Shown here piece by piece: positions 16,580 through 26,663 of a DNA stretch of 64,000 nt; within the stretch, counting starts at the first letter, position 1; each line of letters opens with the position of its first letter. The DNA is from Ramlibacter cellulosilyticus. Its GTDB lineage: Bacteria; Pseudomonadota; Gammaproteobacteria; Burkholderiales; Burkholderiaceae_C. The stretch lies in contig NZ_JACORT010000007.1 of NCBI RefSeq assembly GCF_014297465.1, positions 248,001-312,000 of the forward strand, in the 5' to 3' direction. The notes beneath the pieces are model-generated. The model did no database searches, had not been told where the DNA came from, and was given only the letters and a program-made list of their open reading frames with translations. A program made the position numbers and the translations under genes.

Positions 16580-18244
16580 CTACTTCCTGAGGGCCGCTGC
16601 CTGCTCGTTCATGCGGCGGTGGATCGCCTCGATCTCGCCCTTGAGCGCTTCCGCGCGCATGTCGTCGCCCGGCCGGGCCTCGCCGCGATGCTGCCGCAGC
16701 GCCACCTCGAGGCCCTCGATCATCTTCGCCGCGAGCGATTCCATGGCCACGGTGATGAAGGCGCGCGGATCGCCTTCGCCGCGCGGGACCTGCGCCAGCT
16801 CGGCCTGCGTGCGGCGCATCGCGGGCAGGTGCACGGTTTCCACACGGCGAATGAATTCGTCCTCGGTGATGCGCTGCGCCTTGGCGGCCTCGACGTCCTT
16901 CTGCGTCGCCGCGATGGCCGCCTGCGCGCGCGGCATGACGTCCGTCATCATGCGCGTCGCCGCGAACATGCGGCCGTGGTCCACGCGCGGCGCCGGGGTC
17001 GTGGCCACCACCAGGCCCACGGCCGCGGCCAGCACGATGGCGGCGAAGGTGGCACGCAGCCGGCGCATGTCCCTGCCGCCCGACTCCCCGGCGCCCGCGA
17101 GCACCACGCCCATCGCGGCACCCGCCAGCAGGCCGCCCACGTGCGCGGCGTTGTCGATGCCCTGCCGGGTGAAGCCATTGAGCAGCGCATAGGCCAGGAA
17201 CACCGCTTCGCTGGTCATGATCTGCTGCACCATCGCCTTGGGCAGGTGTTCGCGGCGCCGGCGCACGGCGGCGACCAGTGCGCCGACGACGCCGAACACG
17301 GCGCCGGAAGCGCCGACCGAGACCGCCGTCTGCGCGCCGAAGTGCAGGCTCGCCGACGCGCCCGCCAGCGCGCTGAGCAGGTAGACCAGCAGGAACTGCC
17401 CGTTGCCGACCATCCGGTTCAGCAGCTTGCCCGCGCCCCACAGGCCCAGCATGTTCATGAACAGGTGGACGGCCCCGCCGTGCAGGAAGGTGCCGGCCAG
17501 CAGCCGCCAGTACTCGTGGTCGTGCGTCACGGCCCACGCGGAGATCGCGCCCCAGCGGAACAGGTCCTGCGACGAGGGCCGCATGGGCGACATGCCGGCT
17601 GCGAGATTCAGGACCCAGATGCCGACGTTCAGGGCGACGACGAGGTACAAGGCCCAGGTCACCTTCGTGTGCCGCGCGAGCTGCTGCTCGAACTCGGCCT
17701 CGGCGCGGGCCTCCTCCTGGCGGGCTTCGATGGCCGCTGCCGCATGGTCGCGAGCCCGCTCCGCAAAAGTCGCCATGGCGGCCTCGGCCGCCTCGGCCGC
17801 CTGCGCCTTGCGCAGGCCGTTCAGCACGATGCGCCGCTCCGTCTTGCGTCCACTCAGCCAGCGCTTCGTCTTCTCCAGGGAATCCGTCGCTCCGGGCGCG
17901 ATGTCGACGACGAGGAAGGTGTTGCCCTGCACGGTCTCCACGCGCAGGTCACGCACGTCGCGCCACGGCACGGTGCGCCCATTCAGCAGGTAGCCGCTGA
18001 TGCCGCGCGGCCCGACGCGCACGATCCAGTCGCGGGTGAAGAGGGGCTTGCCGAGCAGCCACGCCAGGCCGCCGAAGAACAGGACGCCCAGCCAGAAGAG
18101 GATGCCGCCGCGCGGCGCCGCGAGCGCGACGAGCGCCGTGAACAGCGCGAACACCAGCATCGCGATGGTGAGCGAGCCGAGCGTGCTGCGCCAGCTCGCC
18201 TTGTATTGCCAGACGCCCTCGGGCGTGGCTTCCTTGTCTTTCAC
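16580..18244 (-). CDS. Rhomboid-family intramembrane serine protease with N-terminal PH-like domain
   Basis: 554 residues. Two N-terminal membrane helices (~21-43, ~47-65) precede a soluble PH-like segment (~70-145), an Ala/Glu-rich predicted coiled coil (~145-192), and a rhomboid core with HGGAVHLFMN (255-264), catalytic S313 in GASG (311-314) and H368 in AHVGG. About 170 residues follow the core, with one more helix. The catalytic dyad is intact. The combination of PH-like and coiled-coil parts suggests regulated cleavage of a membrane partner, which is unknown. Confidence 0.87.
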   Translation of the reverse strand: MKDKEATPEGVWQYKASWRSTLGSLTIAMLVFALFTALVALAAPRGGILFWLGVLFFGGLAWLLGKPLFTRDWIVRVGPRGISGYLLNGRTVPWRDVRDLRVETVQGNTFLVVDIAPGATDSLEKTKRWLSGRKTERRIVLNGLRKAQAAEAAEAAMATFAERARDHAAAAIEARQEEARAEAEFEQQLARHTKVTWALYLVVALNVGIWVLNLAAGMSPMRPSSQDLFRWGAISAWAVTHDHEYWRLLAGTFLHGGAVHLFMNMLGLWGAGKLLNRMVGNGQFLLVYLLSALAGASASLHFGAQTAVSVGASGAVFGVVGALVAAVRRRREHLPKAMVQQIMTSEAVFLAYALLNGFTRQGIDNAAHVGGLLAGAAMGVVLAGAGESGGRDMRRLRATFAAIVLAAAVGLVVATTPAPRVDHGRMFAATRMMTDVMPRAQAAIAATQKDVEAAKAQRITEDEFIRRVETVHLPAMRRTQAELAQVPRGEGDPRAFITVAMESLAAKMIEGLEVALRQHRGEARPGDDMRAEALKGEIEAIHRRMNEQAAALRK

Positions 18245-18304
18245 TGCTTCTTCTCCCTGCGGGCCCGGGACGTGTGTCGCCCCGTGGTCCCCTTCCCCGC
18301 GAGC

Positions 18305-19369
18305 CTAGTTCGCGTCGAACAATTCTCCCCCGCCCGCATTCGGCGGCACCACCCCCAAATGGCGGTACGCCGCCATCGTGGCGATCCGGCCGCGCGGCGT
18401 GCGCTGCAGGTAGCCCTGCTGGATCAGGTAGGGCTCGATCACGTCCTCGATGGTGTCGCGCTCCTCGCCGATCGAAGCCGCGACGTTGTCCAGTCCCACC
18501 GGGCCGCCGTCGAAGCGGTGGATCACCGCCTCCAGCAGCTTGCGGTCCATGACGTCGAAGCCGAGCGGGTCCACGTCCAGCATGGCCAGCGCCTTCTGCG
18601 CGATGGCCTGGTCGATGCGGCCCGTGCCCTTCACGTCCGCGTAGTCGCGCACGCGGCGCAGCAGGCGGTTGGCGATGCGGGGCGTGCCGCGCGAGCGCCG
18701 CGCGATCTCGGCGGCGCCCTGTTCGTCGATCGGCGCATTCAGCAGGCCCGCGCTGCGGTGGACGATGCGCGTGAGCTCCTCCGCCGTGTAGAACTCCAGC
18801 CGCGCGACGATGCCGAAGCGGTCGCGCAGCGGGTTGGTGAGCATGCCCGCGCGCGTCGTGGCGCCCACGAGCGTGAAAGGCTGCAGGTCCAGCTTGATCG
18901 AGCGGGCGGCCGGGCCCTCGCCGATCATGATGTCGATCTGGTAGTCCTCCAGCGCGGGATAGAGGATTTCCTCCACCACGGGTGAGAGTCGATGGATCTC
19001 GTCGATGAACAGGACGTCGTTGCGTTCCAGGTTCGTCAGCAGCGCCGCGAGGTCCTTGGGCTTTTCCAGCACGGGGCCGGAGGTCTGGCGCAGGTTCACG
19101 CCCAGCTCGTTGGCGATGATGTGCGACAGCGTCGTCTTGCCCAGGCCCGGCGGGCCGAACAGCAGCACGTGGTCCAGCGCCTCGCCGCGCTTGCGCGCCG
19201 CGCCGATGAAGATCTCCAGCTGCTCGCGGGTCTTGGCCTGGCCGACGTACTCCTTCAGGCCCTTGGGCCGCAGGGCGCGTTCCAGCGCTTCTTCCTGGGG
19301 CGAAGCGGGCGCGGCCGAGACCACGCGCTTGGAAGGCGCCGGGGCGAAATCGTCGGTCTGGATGGCCAT
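18305..19369 (-). CDS. ruvB: Holliday junction branch-migration helicase RuvB
   Basis: 354 residues. AAA+ motor of the RuvABC resolvasome with Walker [12 protein letters not shown], Walker B FIDEIHRL, sensor and arginine finger ([15 protein letters not shown]), and the C-terminal winged helix ([14 protein letters not shown]). Length is normal for the family. Lies 7 bases downstream of ruvA on the same strand; ruvC is not in the window. Confidence 0.97.
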   Translation of the reverse strand: MAIQTDDFAPAPSKRVVSAAPASPQEEALERALRPKGLKEYVGQAKTREQLEIFIGAARKRGEALDHVLLFGPPGLGKTTLSHIIANELGVNLRQTSGPVLEKPKDLAALLTNLERNDVLFIDEIHRLSPVVEEILYPALEDYQIDIMIGEGPAARSIKLDLQPFTLVGATTRAGMLTNPLRDRFGIVARLEFYTAEELTRIVHRSAGLLNAPIDEQGAAEIARRSRGTPRIANRLLRRVRDYADVKGTGRIDQAIAQKALAMLDVDPLGFDVMDRKLLEAVIHRFDGGPVGLDNVAASIGEERDTIEDVIEPYLIQQGYLQRTPRGRIATMAAYRHLGVVPPNAGGGELFDAN

Positions 19370-19376
19370 TGGCCCG

Positions 19377-19952
19377 CTATCTTGCCAGCGCCTTCAGCGC
19401 CAGCTTGATGCCTTCGCTCACGCCGACGTCCTTGGGCAGCGGCTTCAGGGCAGCCTGCGCTTCCTTGTCGCTGTACCCCAACGCCACGAGCGCCTGCAGG
19501 ATGTCGCCCTGCGCATCGTCGACCACGTGGCCGGCGGCGACGCCGATGTCGGCGCCGATCTTGCCCTTGAGCTCCAGCAGCAGGCGCTCCGCCGTCTTCT
19601 TGCCGATGCCGGGAATTTTCACGAGCCGGCTCGCCTCCTGCTGCGTGACGGCCTGGGCTATGTCGCCCACGCTCATGCCGCTCAGGACGGCGAGCGCCGT
19701 GCGCGGGCCGACGCCCGAGATCTTGATCAGCTGGCGGAAGGCCTCGCGCTCGCCCGCCGAGCCGAAGCCGAACAGGATCTGCGCGTCCTCGCGCACGACG
19801 AAGTGCGTGAGCAGCGACACCTTCTCTCCCAGCCCGGGCAGGTTGTAGAACGTGCTCATGGGCACGTCGACTTCGTAGCCGACGCCATGGCAGTCCACCA
19901 GCACCTGCGGCGGGTTCTTTTCGGCCAACGTCCCCGTCAATCTGCCTATCAT
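19377..19952 (-). CDS. ruvA: Holliday junction branch-migration protein RuvA
   Basis: 191 residues. OB-fold domain I ([20 protein letters not shown]), tandem helix-hairpin-helix domain II ([34 protein letters not shown]) and the C-terminal three-helix domain III (~147-191; [16 protein letters not shown]) that binds RuvB. Forms the tetramer that holds the junction. First gene of ruvAB; its start lies only 27 bases from the proposed start of phoH on the other strand. Confidence 0.97.
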   Translation of the reverse strand: MIGRLTGTLAEKNPPQVLVDCHGVGYEVDVPMSTFYNLPGLGEKVSLLTHFVVREDAQILFGFGSAGEREAFRQLIKISGVGPRTALAVLSGMSVGDIAQAVTQQEASRLVKIPGIGKKTAERLLLELKGKIGADIGVAAGHVVDDAQGDILQALVALGYSDKEAQAALKPLPKDVGVSEGIKLALKALAR

Positions 19953-19979
19953 TGCGGTCCCTCTGCCGGGATTATCAGC

Positions 19980-20924
19980 TTGATTCTCCGCCACGCCTTC
20001 AGCCCCCTGAACAACACCCGCCTCATGCACCTGTGCGGGCCCATGGACGAACACCTGCGGACGATCGAGACGGCGCTGCAGGTGCGCATCTCCCACCGGC
20101 AGGAACACTTCCGCGTCGAAGGGCCCAAGGCCAAGGCCGAACGCGCCCTGGACGTGCTGCAGGCCCTGTACGAGATGGCGGGCCGGAGCATCTCCAAGGA
20201 GAAGGTGCAGCTGATGGTGGCCGGCGAATCGGCCCCGCTGGTCGAGGACGAGGATGGCGCGCTGGTGCTGCACACGCGCCGCACCGACCTCAAGGCGCGC
20301 ACGCCCAACCAGAGCGTGTACCTGGACAACATCGCCAACCACGACATCACCTTCGGCATCGGCCCCGCCGGCACGGGCAAGACCTACCTCGCCGTCGCCT
20401 GCGCGGTGGACGCGCTGGAGCGCAGCGCCGTGCAGCGCATCGTGCTCACGCGTCCCGCGGTGGAAGCCGGCGAGAAGCTGGGCTTCCTGCCCGGCGACCT
20501 GACGCAGAAGGTCGACCCCTACCTGCGGCCGCTGTACGACGCGCTCTACGACCTCATGGGCTTCGACCGCGTCACCAAGGCGTTCGAACGCAACGCGCTG
20601 GAGATCGCGCCCTTGGCCTTCATGCGCGGCCGCACGCTGAACAACGCCTTCGTGATCCTGGACGAGGCGCAGAACACGACGCCGGAGCAGATGAAGATGT
20701 TCCTCACCCGCATCGGCTTCGGCAGCAAGTGCGTGGTCACGGGCGACATCAGCCAGATCGACCTGCCCAAGGGCTCCCTGTCCGGCCTCGTCGATGCCGA
20801 GCGCGTGCTCCGCCGCGTGAAGGGCATCGCCCACACGCGCTTCACGAGCGCCGACGTGGTGCGGCACCCGCTGGTGGCGCGCATCGTCGACGCCTACGAC
20901 GCCGCGCGCAAGAAGGACGCGTGA
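19980..20924 (+). CDS. PhoH-family ATPase (YbeZ)
   Basis: 314 residues from a TTG start ([14 protein letters not shown]), chosen because that N-terminus resembles annotated betaproteobacterial PhoH proteins; ATG at 20025 would give 299 residues. KH-like N-terminal part, Walker [12 protein letters not shown] and Walker B ([10 protein letters not shown]). PhoH/YbeZ acts with the endonuclease YbeY in RNA processing, and ybeY follows with a one-base overlap (TGATG). Confidence 0.92.
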   Translation: MILRHAFSPLNNTRLMHLCGPMDEHLRTIETALQVRISHRQEHFRVEGPKAKAERALDVLQALYEMAGRSISKEKVQLMVAGESAPLVEDEDGALVLHTRRTDLKARTPNQSVYLDNIANHDITFGIGPAGTGKTYLAVACAVDALERSAVQRIVLTRPAVEAGEKLGFLPGDLTQKVDPYLRPLYDALYDLMGFDRVTKAFERNALEIAPLAFMRGRTLNNAFVILDEAQNTTPEQMKMFLTRIGFGSKCVVTGDISQIDLPKGSLSGLVDAERVLRRVKGIAHTRFTSADVVRHPLVARIVDAYDAARKKDA

Positions 20925-21370
20925 TGCCGGAGGCGGACATCTCGCTGCAGTTCGGCACCTTTCCGGGCGCGGGCGTGCACAAGGCGATCCTGAGCCCCGC
21001 GCGCGTGCGCAAGTGGGTGGGCATGGCGCTGGACGCGCCGGCGGAGATCGCGGTGCGCATCGTGGGCGTGGAGGAAGGCCGGACGCTGAACCGCCAGTAC
21101 CGCAGCAAGGACTACGCGACCAACGTGCTCACCTTCGACTACACGCGCGAACCCGTCGTCTCCGCCGACCTGGTGCTGTGCGCGCCGGTGGTGGAGCGCG
21201 AGGCGAAGGAACAGGGCAAGACGCTGGAAGCGCACTACGCGCATTTGCTGGTGCATGGGGCCTTGCATGCGCAAGGGTTCGACCATGAGGCGGGGGAGCA
21301 GGGGGCGCTGGAGATGGAGGCGCTGGAGATCCTGCTGATGGGGGTGTTGGGGTATCCGAATCCCTATTGA
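20924..21370 (+). CDS. ybeY: Endoribonuclease / rRNA maturation factor YbeY
   Basis: 148 residues. The three-histidine zinc site [11 protein letters not shown] is intact, as is the conserved [16 protein letters not shown] segment. YbeY processes 16S rRNA 3' ends and takes part in ribosome quality control. It overlaps phoH by one base, the usual phoH-ybeY pairing. Followed by a repeat cluster and then dtd on the opposite strand. Confidence 0.95.
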   Translation: MPEADISLQFGTFPGAGVHKAILSPARVRKWVGMALDAPAEIAVRIVGVEEGRTLNRQYRSKDYATNVLTFDYTREPVVSADLVLCAPVVEREAKEQGKTLEAHYAHLLVHGALHAQGFDHEAGEQGALEMEALEILLMGVLGYPNPY

Positions 21371-21379
21371 GCGCGGCAT

Positions 21380-21495
21380 GCTGGGGTGCGCTTCGCGCAA
21401 CCCAGCCTACGAAGACTGCGCGCAACCCAGCCTACGAAGACCGCGCCAGCCGCGTGCCCGCCCCGTAGGCTGGGTTGCGCGCAGCGCACCCCAGC
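21380..21495. repeat. REP-type palindromic repeats, inverted (BIME 2)
   Basis: Minus-oriented unit at 21380-21411, a partial second minus-oriented copy at about 21419-21436 (a local duplication of the AACCCAGCCTACG end), and a plus-oriented unit at 21464-21495. The cluster fills the whole gap between the convergent ends of ybeY and dtd. Confidence 0.87.
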
Positions 21496-21496
21496 T

Positions 21497-21937
21497 TCAC
21501 CGCACGGTCATCGGGATCGTCACCGGCCCATCGTTCACCAGGTGCACCTGCATGTCCGCCGCGAACTCGCCGGTCTGCACCACGGGATGCGCCTCGCGCG
21601 CTTTCGCCACGAAGTATTCGTAGAGCCGCCTGCCCTCGTCCGGCGGCGCGGCATTCGTGAAACTGGGGCGGTTCCCGCCGCTGGTTTCCGCCGCCAGCGT
21701 GAACTGGCTGACCACCAGCAGCCCGCCGCCCACGTCCTGCACGCTGCGGTTCATCTTGCCCGCCTCGTCGCTGAAGATCCGCAGCTTCAGCAGCTTCGCG
21801 AGCAGCTTGTCGGCCTGCGCCTCGCCGTCGCCGCGCTCCGCGCAGACCAGCACCAGCAGGCCCTGGCCGATCGCGCCCGTCGTCCCGCCGGCCACCACCA
21901 CCTTCGCCTCGCGCACGCGCTGCACCACCGCCAGCAT
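21497..21937 (-). CDS. dtd: D-aminoacyl-tRNA deacylase
   Basis: 146 residues. Family motifs SQFTLAA (~77-83) and the Gly-cisPro-type loop in [10 protein letters not shown] are present, with N-terminal MLAVVQRV. Removes D-amino acids (and glycine mis-charged on tRNA-Ala) from tRNA. Its ATG overlaps the stop of the upstream cation-efflux gene (TGATG), so the two form an operon. Stops 2 bases from a repeat cluster. Confidence 0.95.
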   Translation of the reverse strand: MLAVVQRVREAKVVVAGGTTGAIGQGLLVLVCAERGDGEAQADKLLAKLLKLRIFSDEAGKMNRSVQDVGGGLLVVSQFTLAAETSGGNRPSFTNAAPPDEGRRLYEYFVAKAREAHPVVQTGEFAADMQVHLVNDGPVTIPMTVR

Positions 21938-22854
21938 CAGATCAGGTCCTCTTCGTCGTCGAAATGCGCCTCCACGTCGCTGGGAAGCAGCTGGATGGAA
22001 GCGCGCAGCCCCGGCACGGCGCTCATGAGCGCCTGCTCCACGGTCGTGCGCAGCGCTGCCGCCCGGCCGAGAGTCCAGTTGGCCGGCATGTGCATGTGCA
22101 TGTCCACGAAGCGCCGCTTGCCGGAGCGGCGGGTGGACACGTGGTCGAAGCGGATCGTGTGGTGGCGGAACTGCTCCAGCGTCCTGTCGATCTCCGCCAG
22201 CACCTCGGGTTCCAGCGCGCGGTCCATCAGGCCTTCCGTGGACTTCCACATCAGGTGCACGCCTTCGCGCAGGATGTTGGCCGCGACCGCGATGGCAATC
22301 ACGGGGTCGAGCCAGAGCCAGTCCGTGGCGGCCACGAGCCCCACGCCGACGATCACGCCGACCGAGGTCCACACGTCCGTCATCAGGTGGCGCGCGTCGC
22401 CTTCCAGCGCCATCGACCTGTGCGCCCGCCCCGACTGGAACATCAGCCAGGCCAGCCCGCCGTTGAAGGCCGAACTCACCACCGACAGCACCAGGCCTAT
22501 GCCGACCTGCTCCAGCGGCTGCGGGGCGCGGAAGCGCAGCAGCGCAGCCCAGGCAATGCCTGCCGCGGCCACGATGATCATCAGGCCCTCGAAGCCCGCC
22601 GAGAAGTATTCCGCCTTGTGGTGGCCGTACGGGTGGTCCTCGTCGGCGGGGCGCGCCGCGATCTTCACCATCAGCAGCGCGAAGGCGGCGCTCGCCAGGT
22701 TGACGATGGATTCCATCGCATCCGACAGCAGGCCGACCGACCCGGTGAGCCACCACGCGAGCGTCTTCAGGGCGATGGTCACCGCCGCGACCGCGACGGA
22801 CCAGCGCAGGAGCACCTGGGGCGGGATGCGCTGCGCGGAGGAGGCCAGGGTCAT
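21937..22854 (-). CDS. Cation diffusion facilitator family metal efflux protein
   Basis: 305 residues with about five to six membrane helices in the first 200 and a cytoplasmic ferredoxin-like domain (~210-300). Metal-site motifs are SDAMES in helix 2, [15 protein letters not shown] in the following loop, and a DxxxD-type site in helix 5 (MTDVWTS). Likely a Zn/Fe/Mn/Co:H+ antiporter; the metal cannot be told. The C-terminal HMHMPANW segment adds possible metal ligands. Co-transcribed with dtd. Confidence 0.9.
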   Translation of the reverse strand: MTLASSAQRIPPQVLLRWSVAVAAVTIALKTLAWWLTGSVGLLSDAMESIVNLASAAFALLMVKIAARPADEDHPYGHHKAEYFSAGFEGLMIIVAAAGIAWAALLRFRAPQPLEQVGIGLVLSVVSSAFNGGLAWLMFQSGRAHRSMALEGDARHLMTDVWTSVGVIVGVGLVAATDWLWLDPVIAIAVAANILREGVHLMWKSTEGLMDRALEPEVLAEIDRTLEQFRHHTIRFDHVSTRRSGKRRFVDMHMHMPANWTLGRAAALRTTVEQALMSAVPGLRASIQLLPSDVEAHFDDEEDLI

Positions 22855-22893
22855 GCCTGCATTGTGGGGGATGGCGCGTGCAAGAATGGCCGC

Positions 22894-24342
22894 ATGCGAC
22901 TGCCCGGCCGCCATCGCGCCCCGCTGGCCCTCTGGCTCGCCCTGAGCGTGGCGGGCGGCGTGCTGCTCGCGCGCGCGGAACTGCAGCGGTTGCGCGAAGC
23001 CTTCGAGACCGACGCGCGCATCGCGCACCGTCTCCTCAGCCAGCGCGCGGTGCAGCACGACGCGGTGCTGGCCACGCTGGCCCTGCTGCAGCCGGGCGAC
23101 GGCGCGCCGGAGCAGCGGCTGCCGGCGCTGTACCCGCAGATCCTGTCCGTGCAGCGGCGCGATGCCGGCGCTTCCTGGCCGGACGTGGCGCTCGCCGCGG
23201 CCGAAGCGCGGTCCCGCGTGGAGCGGCGGCCGGCGCTCGCCGATGCGGACCTGGCCGCCGGCCGTTATCGCCTCGTCCTCGCCGCGGAGCCAGCCAGCTT
23301 CGCCGCCGCCCTCGACCTGCGCCAGGTCGTGCCCTGGAACGAATGGCCGATGGCCGTCGACACGAGCCCGGTGCGCGTCGCGCTCGAAAACGGCGGCCAG
23401 CAGTTCACGGTGCAGCCGGGGCGCGGCGAAGGCCCGTGGCGCTTCACCTTCCGCAAGCACCTCGCGGCGGAGAGCCAGCCTTTCGACGTCGTCGCGGAAC
23501 GCACCGTCGGCTGGGCGGAGCTGCCCTGGCGCGCGATGGTCGCCTGGGCCGCCGCGATGGCGCTGGGCGTGGCGCTGTGGCAATGGTCGCGTCGGCAGCG
23601 TGCGGAACGGGAGCGCGCCGAGGAGCTGCTGCGCCTGGGACAGGTGGCGCGGCTCAACACGCTCGGCGAACTCGCCGCGGGCATGGCGCACGAGTTGAAC
23701 CAGCCGCTCGCTGCGCTGCTCGCGAACACGCAGGCCGCGCGCCGGCTGCTGGACGACGATCCGCCGGAGCTCGCGACCGCGCAGGGCGCGATGCGCCAGG
23801 CGGAGGAACAGGCGAAGCGCGCGGCCGACGTGCTCGCGCGCCTGCGCCGCGGCGTGGAGCGCCCCGCGGACTCCGCCGCACTGCAGCCCGTGGTGCTGCA
23901 GGACGCGGTGCGCAACGCCTTCTACCTGCTGGAGCCGGAGTTCGCCAGGCGCCAGGTCGCGCCGAAGTTGCAGGCCGGCGGCGCATCGCTCGCCGTGCAG
24001 GCGGAGCCCGTCGCGCTGGAACAGATCATCCACAACCTGCTCACGAACGCGCTGCAGGCGCTGGACCAGGTGCCCGCCCAGGAACGCGAGCTCTCGGTGG
24101 AACTGCAGCAGGACCGCGGCCAGGGCATGCTCACCGTGGGCGACAGCGGCCCGGGCATCGCGCCCGAGGTGCTGCCGCGCATCTTCGAACCCTTCTTCAC
24201 CACGCGCGAGAACGGGCTCGGCTTGGGCCTCAGCCTGTGCGAGAGCCTTGCGGCCGGCATGGGTGGCGAGCTCGGCGTGCAGCCCCGCGCGCCGCGCGGC
24301 GCCGCCTTCACCTTGAGACTTCCGCTCGCATCCCCTGCATGA
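22894..24342 (+). CDS. Membrane sensor histidine kinase (FixL/DctB-like catalytic core)
   Basis: 482 residues. Membrane helices at ~10-28 and ~210-230 bound a periplasmic domain of about 180 residues. Phosphoacceptor H266 lies in [16 protein letters not shown], the HELNQPL form typical of FixL/DctB-class kinases, followed by N box ([13 protein letters not shown]), G1 (DSGPGIAP), F box ([10 protein letters not shown]) and G2 (GLGLGLS). The response regulator overlaps its stop by 4 bases (ATGA). The ligand is unknown. Confidence 0.92.
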   Translation: MRLPGRHRAPLALWLALSVAGGVLLARAELQRLREAFETDARIAHRLLSQRAVQHDAVLATLALLQPGDGAPEQRLPALYPQILSVQRRDAGASWPDVALAAAEARSRVERRPALADADLAAGRYRLVLAAEPASFAAALDLRQVVPWNEWPMAVDTSPVRVALENGGQQFTVQPGRGEGPWRFTFRKHLAAESQPFDVVAERTVGWAELPWRAMVAWAAAMALGVALWQWSRRQRAERERAEELLRLGQVARLNTLGELAAGMAHELNQPLAALLANTQAARRLLDDDPPELATAQGAMRQAEEQAKRAADVLARLRRGVERPADSAALQPVVLQDAVRNAFYLLEPEFARRQVAPKLQAGGASLAVQAEPVALEQIIHNLLTNALQALDQVPAQERELSVELQQDRGQGMLTVGDSGPGIAPEVLPRIFEPFFTTRENGLGLGLSLCESLAAGMGGELGVQPRAPRGAAFTLRLPLASPA

Positions 24343-24965
24343 ACGCCCCGCTCTCGCCCCTGGTCCACCTGATCGACGACGACGAGGCGGTGCGCAGCAG
24401 CCTCGCGCTGCTGATCTCCACCGTGGGCCTGCGCGTGCAGGGCTGGGCGGACCCGCAGGCCTTCCTGCGCGACTTCCCGCGGCAGGACATCGGCGCGATC
24501 GTGCTGGACGTGCGCATGCCGGGCATCAGCGGGCTCACGGTGCTGGACACGCTGGTCGCCCAAGGCGTGGACCAGCCGGTGATCATGCTGACCGGGCACG
24601 GGACGGTGGAGATGTGCCGGCGCGCGTTCAAGGCCGGCGCGGCGGAGTTCCTGGAGAAGCCCGTCGACGACGAGGCCTTGCTGGAGGCCGTGCAGAACGC
24701 GGTGCGGCAGCACGTGCAGTCGCGCGAGCGGCTGTCCGCGGACCGGGTCGCGCGCGAACGGTATGCGCAGCTGTCCGAGCGCGAGAAGGAAGTCGTGGGG
24801 CTGATCGTGCAGGGGCTCACGAACAAGGAGATCGGGCGGGCGCTCTCGCTCTCGCCGCGCACGGTGGAGACGCATCGCGCGAACCTGTTCGCGAAGCTGC
24901 AGGCGGAGTCGCTGGCGCAGTTGATCCGCCAGTATGCGGCGGTGGTCGATGAAGGGGATGGGTAG
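24339..24965 (+). CDS. FixJ/LuxR-family response regulator
   Basis: 208 residues. Receiver with D13-D15 acidic pocket, phosphoacceptor D57 (VLDVRMPGISG), T84 and K109 (LEKPVDDEA), followed by a LuxR-type helix-turn-helix (SEREKEVVGLIVQGLTNKEI, RTVETHRANLFAKL). Coupled to the FixL-like kinase upstream. The next genes on the same strand encode haem-binding and ankyrin proteins and are preceded by a perfect inverted repeat, so they may be targets. Confidence 0.93.
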   Translation: MNAPLSPLVHLIDDDEAVRSSLALLISTVGLRVQGWADPQAFLRDFPRQDIGAIVLDVRMPGISGLTVLDTLVAQGVDQPVIMLTGHGTVEMCRRAFKAGAAEFLEKPVDDEALLEAVQNAVRQHVQSRERLSADRVARERYAQLSEREKEVVGLIVQGLTNKEIGRALSLSPRTVETHRANLFAKLQAESLAQLIRQYAAVVDEGDG

Positions 24966-24982
24966 GGAAGCAAACCCACCGC

Positions 24983-24998
24983 TCCGTATTTCTACGGA
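24983..24998. promoter_or_regulatory. Inverted-repeat operator candidate TCCGTA-N4-TACGGA
   Basis: Perfect 6+4+6 palindrome (24983-24988 and 24993-24998), 18 bases after the FixJ-like regulator stop and about 80 bases before the haem-binding-protein gene. A dyad of this size is suitable for a LuxR-type dimer. Candidate operator only. Confidence 0.45.
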
Positions 24999-25076
24999 AC
25001 CCGCGGCGTAGCCGTACGAATGTTCGCCACCCTCCGCAATTCCTACAGTTCTCCCACCAACCACGAAGGAGAACCC

Positions 25077-25568
25077 ATGCGCCTCATCCCCGCCACCCTC
25101 GCCGCCGCCCTGGCCTTCACCGCCCTCGCGGCCAATGCCCAGGCCGTCCGCAGCGAACGCAACATCTCGCTCGCCCTCGCCGGCCAGATCGCCACGGAAG
25201 CCGTGAACGCCTGCGCCGCGAACGGCTATGCCGTGGCCGCGACGGTGGTCGACCGCGCCGGCACCGTGCGCGCCGTCATGCGCGCCGACAATGCCGGCCC
25301 GCACACGCTGGCTTCCAGCGAGCGCAAGGCGTGGACATCCGCTTCCGCGAAGAACGCCACGCAAGCCATGATGGAAGGCGCGCAGAAGAACCCCGCGGCC
25401 GCCAACCTCGTCTACCTGCCCGGCTTCCTGCTCCTGGGCGGCGGCGTGCCGGTCAAGGTGGGCAACGACACGATCGGCGCGGTGGGCGTGGGCGGCGCGC
25501 CGGGCGGCCACCTCGACGAGCAGTGCGCCGTCGCCGCGATCGAGAAGGTGAAGGGCCAGCTGCAATGA
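25077..25568 (+). CDS. Secreted GlcG/HbpS-family haem-binding protein
   Basis: 163 residues with a clear signal peptide (MRLIPATLAAALAFTALAANA, cut after ~22). The mature part is a GlcG/DUF336 domain with VVDRAGTVRAVMRAD and the glycine-rich GFLLLGGGVPVKVG and GAVGVGGAPGG loops. Family members bind haem or corrinoid; some report to two-component kinases (HbpS). Start supported by AAGGAG at 25066-25071. The ankyrin gene overlaps its stop by 4 bases (ATGA). Confidence 0.87.
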   Translation: MRLIPATLAAALAFTALAANAQAVRSERNISLALAGQIATEAVNACAANGYAVAATVVDRAGTVRAVMRADNAGPHTLASSERKAWTSASAKNATQAMMEGAQKNPAAANLVYLPGFLLLGGGVPVKVGNDTIGAVGVGGAPGGHLDEQCAVAAIEKVKGQLQ

Positions 25569-26251
25569 AGACGCTGCAGGCCCTGATGCTGGCGCTGTGC
25601 CTCGCGGGCACGGCCTCCGTGCACGCGCAGGTCGGCCCCACGGCCGCCGAGGCGGCCCGCTACCAGGGCCTGCACGCGGCGGCGCAGGCAGGCGATGCCG
25701 CGCGCATCGCTTCGCTGGCGACCGCCGGCGCCGACCTGGACGCGCGCGACGCGCACGGCCGCACGCCGCTGCACGTCGCCACCTTCGCCCAGAAGCGCGC
25801 GGCGATCCAGGCGCTGGCCAAGGCCGGCGCGAAGCTGGACCTGCTGGAGAACGACCGCTACGACGCGGTCACCATCGCCTCGGTCGCGAACGACGAGGAG
25901 ACGCTGCGGCTGCTGCTGTCGCTGGGCGCGAGCGCGAAGCAGGTGACGAGCCGCTACGACGGGACGGCGCTCATCGCCGCGGCCCACCTGGGTCACGCGG
26001 GCGTGGTGCAGCAGCTGATCGCCGCCGGCGCGCCGCTGGACCACGTGAACAACCTGCACTGGACGGCCGTGATCGAGTCCATCGTGCTGGGCGACGGCGG
26101 ACCGAGGCACCAGGCGACGCTGAAGGCGCTGGTGGATGCGGGCGCGAACCTGCAGCTCGGCGACCGCGAAGGCCGCACGCCGCTGCAGCTCGCGCAGGCG
26201 CGCGGCTACGCAGAGATGGTGAAGATGCTGCAGGCCGCGAAAGGCCGCTGA
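25565..26251 (+). CDS. Secreted ankyrin-repeat protein
   Basis: 228 residues. Signal peptide (1-~22, VHA-Q), then about five to six ankyrin repeats of ~33 residues; clear ones read DAHGRTPLHVATF, YDGTALIAAAHLGHAGVVQQLI and REGRTPLQLAQARGYAEMVKML. Ankyrin stacks bind proteins; in many bacteria a periplasmic ankyrin protein accompanies a haem enzyme such as catalase. Here it is coupled to the haem-binding protein upstream, suggesting a periplasmic pair. Confidence 0.87.
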   Translation: MKTLQALMLALCLAGTASVHAQVGPTAAEAARYQGLHAAAQAGDAARIASLATAGADLDARDAHGRTPLHVATFAQKRAAIQALAKAGAKLDLLENDRYDAVTIASVANDEETLRLLLSLGASAKQVTSRYDGTALIAAAHLGHAGVVQQLIAAGAPLDHVNNLHWTAVIESIVLGDGGPRHQATLKALVDAGANLQLGDREGRTPLQLAQARGYAEMVKMLQAAKGR

Positions 26252-26255
26252 AAGT

Positions 26256-26663
26256 TCAGTGGGGCCGGCCCGGGAAGATCATGAGGGCCGGTTCCACCTG
26301 CGCGAGCGCGAAGAAATCGCGGTCGTTGTGGACCAGCAGCGCGCCGTGCTCCAGTGCGAGTGCAGCGATGAGGCAGTCGTTGGGACTGCGGATCGTGAAG
26401 CCGGCGGCGCGCGCGCTTCGGTGCAGTTGCGCGGCCACCTCGTACGTTGAGAGCTCGCGCGGGTGGAGCAGGAGGGTCGACCAGAGCACCTCCCGCATGT
26501 ACTCGTACTCGGATTCCGAACGGATGCCTTGCAGCACCTCCTGGAAGATGATGCCGGTGGTGGCGAGCTCTTCGCTTTCTTCCCGCGCCTCGACGTAGCG
26601 CGTCGCTGCCGTCGACCGGGCCCGGTGGATGTCGACCCATACGCTGGAATCGAGGAGCAGCAT
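26256..26663 (-). CDS. vapC: VapC-type PIN-domain toxin
   Basis: 135 residues. PIN-domain acidic residues are visible: D6 (LLDSSVWVD), a mid-protein Glu (FQEVLQG), D97-region aspartate (SPNDCLIAALA) and a late aspartate (VHNDRDF). Such toxins are Mg-dependent ribonucleases that cleave tRNA or rRNA. Starts at ATG 26663, sharing one base with the antitoxin stop (TGATG); a GTG directly before it is an alternative. Confidence 0.9.
   Translation of the reverse strand: MLLLDSSVWVDIHRARSTAATRYVEAREESEELATTGIIFQEVLQGIRSESEYEYMREVLWSTLLLHPRELSTYEVAAQLHRSARAAGFTIRSPNDCLIAALALEHGALLVHNDRDFFALAQVEPALMIFPGRPH

Noticed and set aside
16535-18985. 816-codon open frame opposite the rhomboid and ruvB genes
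   Set aside because: An antisense open frame caused by high GC and codon bias; its Arg/His/Ala-rich translation has no domain, and both genes on the minus strand are well supported.
20841-20924. RuvA as a long 496-residue fusion beginning opposite phoH
   Set aside because: RuvA homology begins exactly at MIGRLTG (start 19952); the upstream extension is antisense to phoH.
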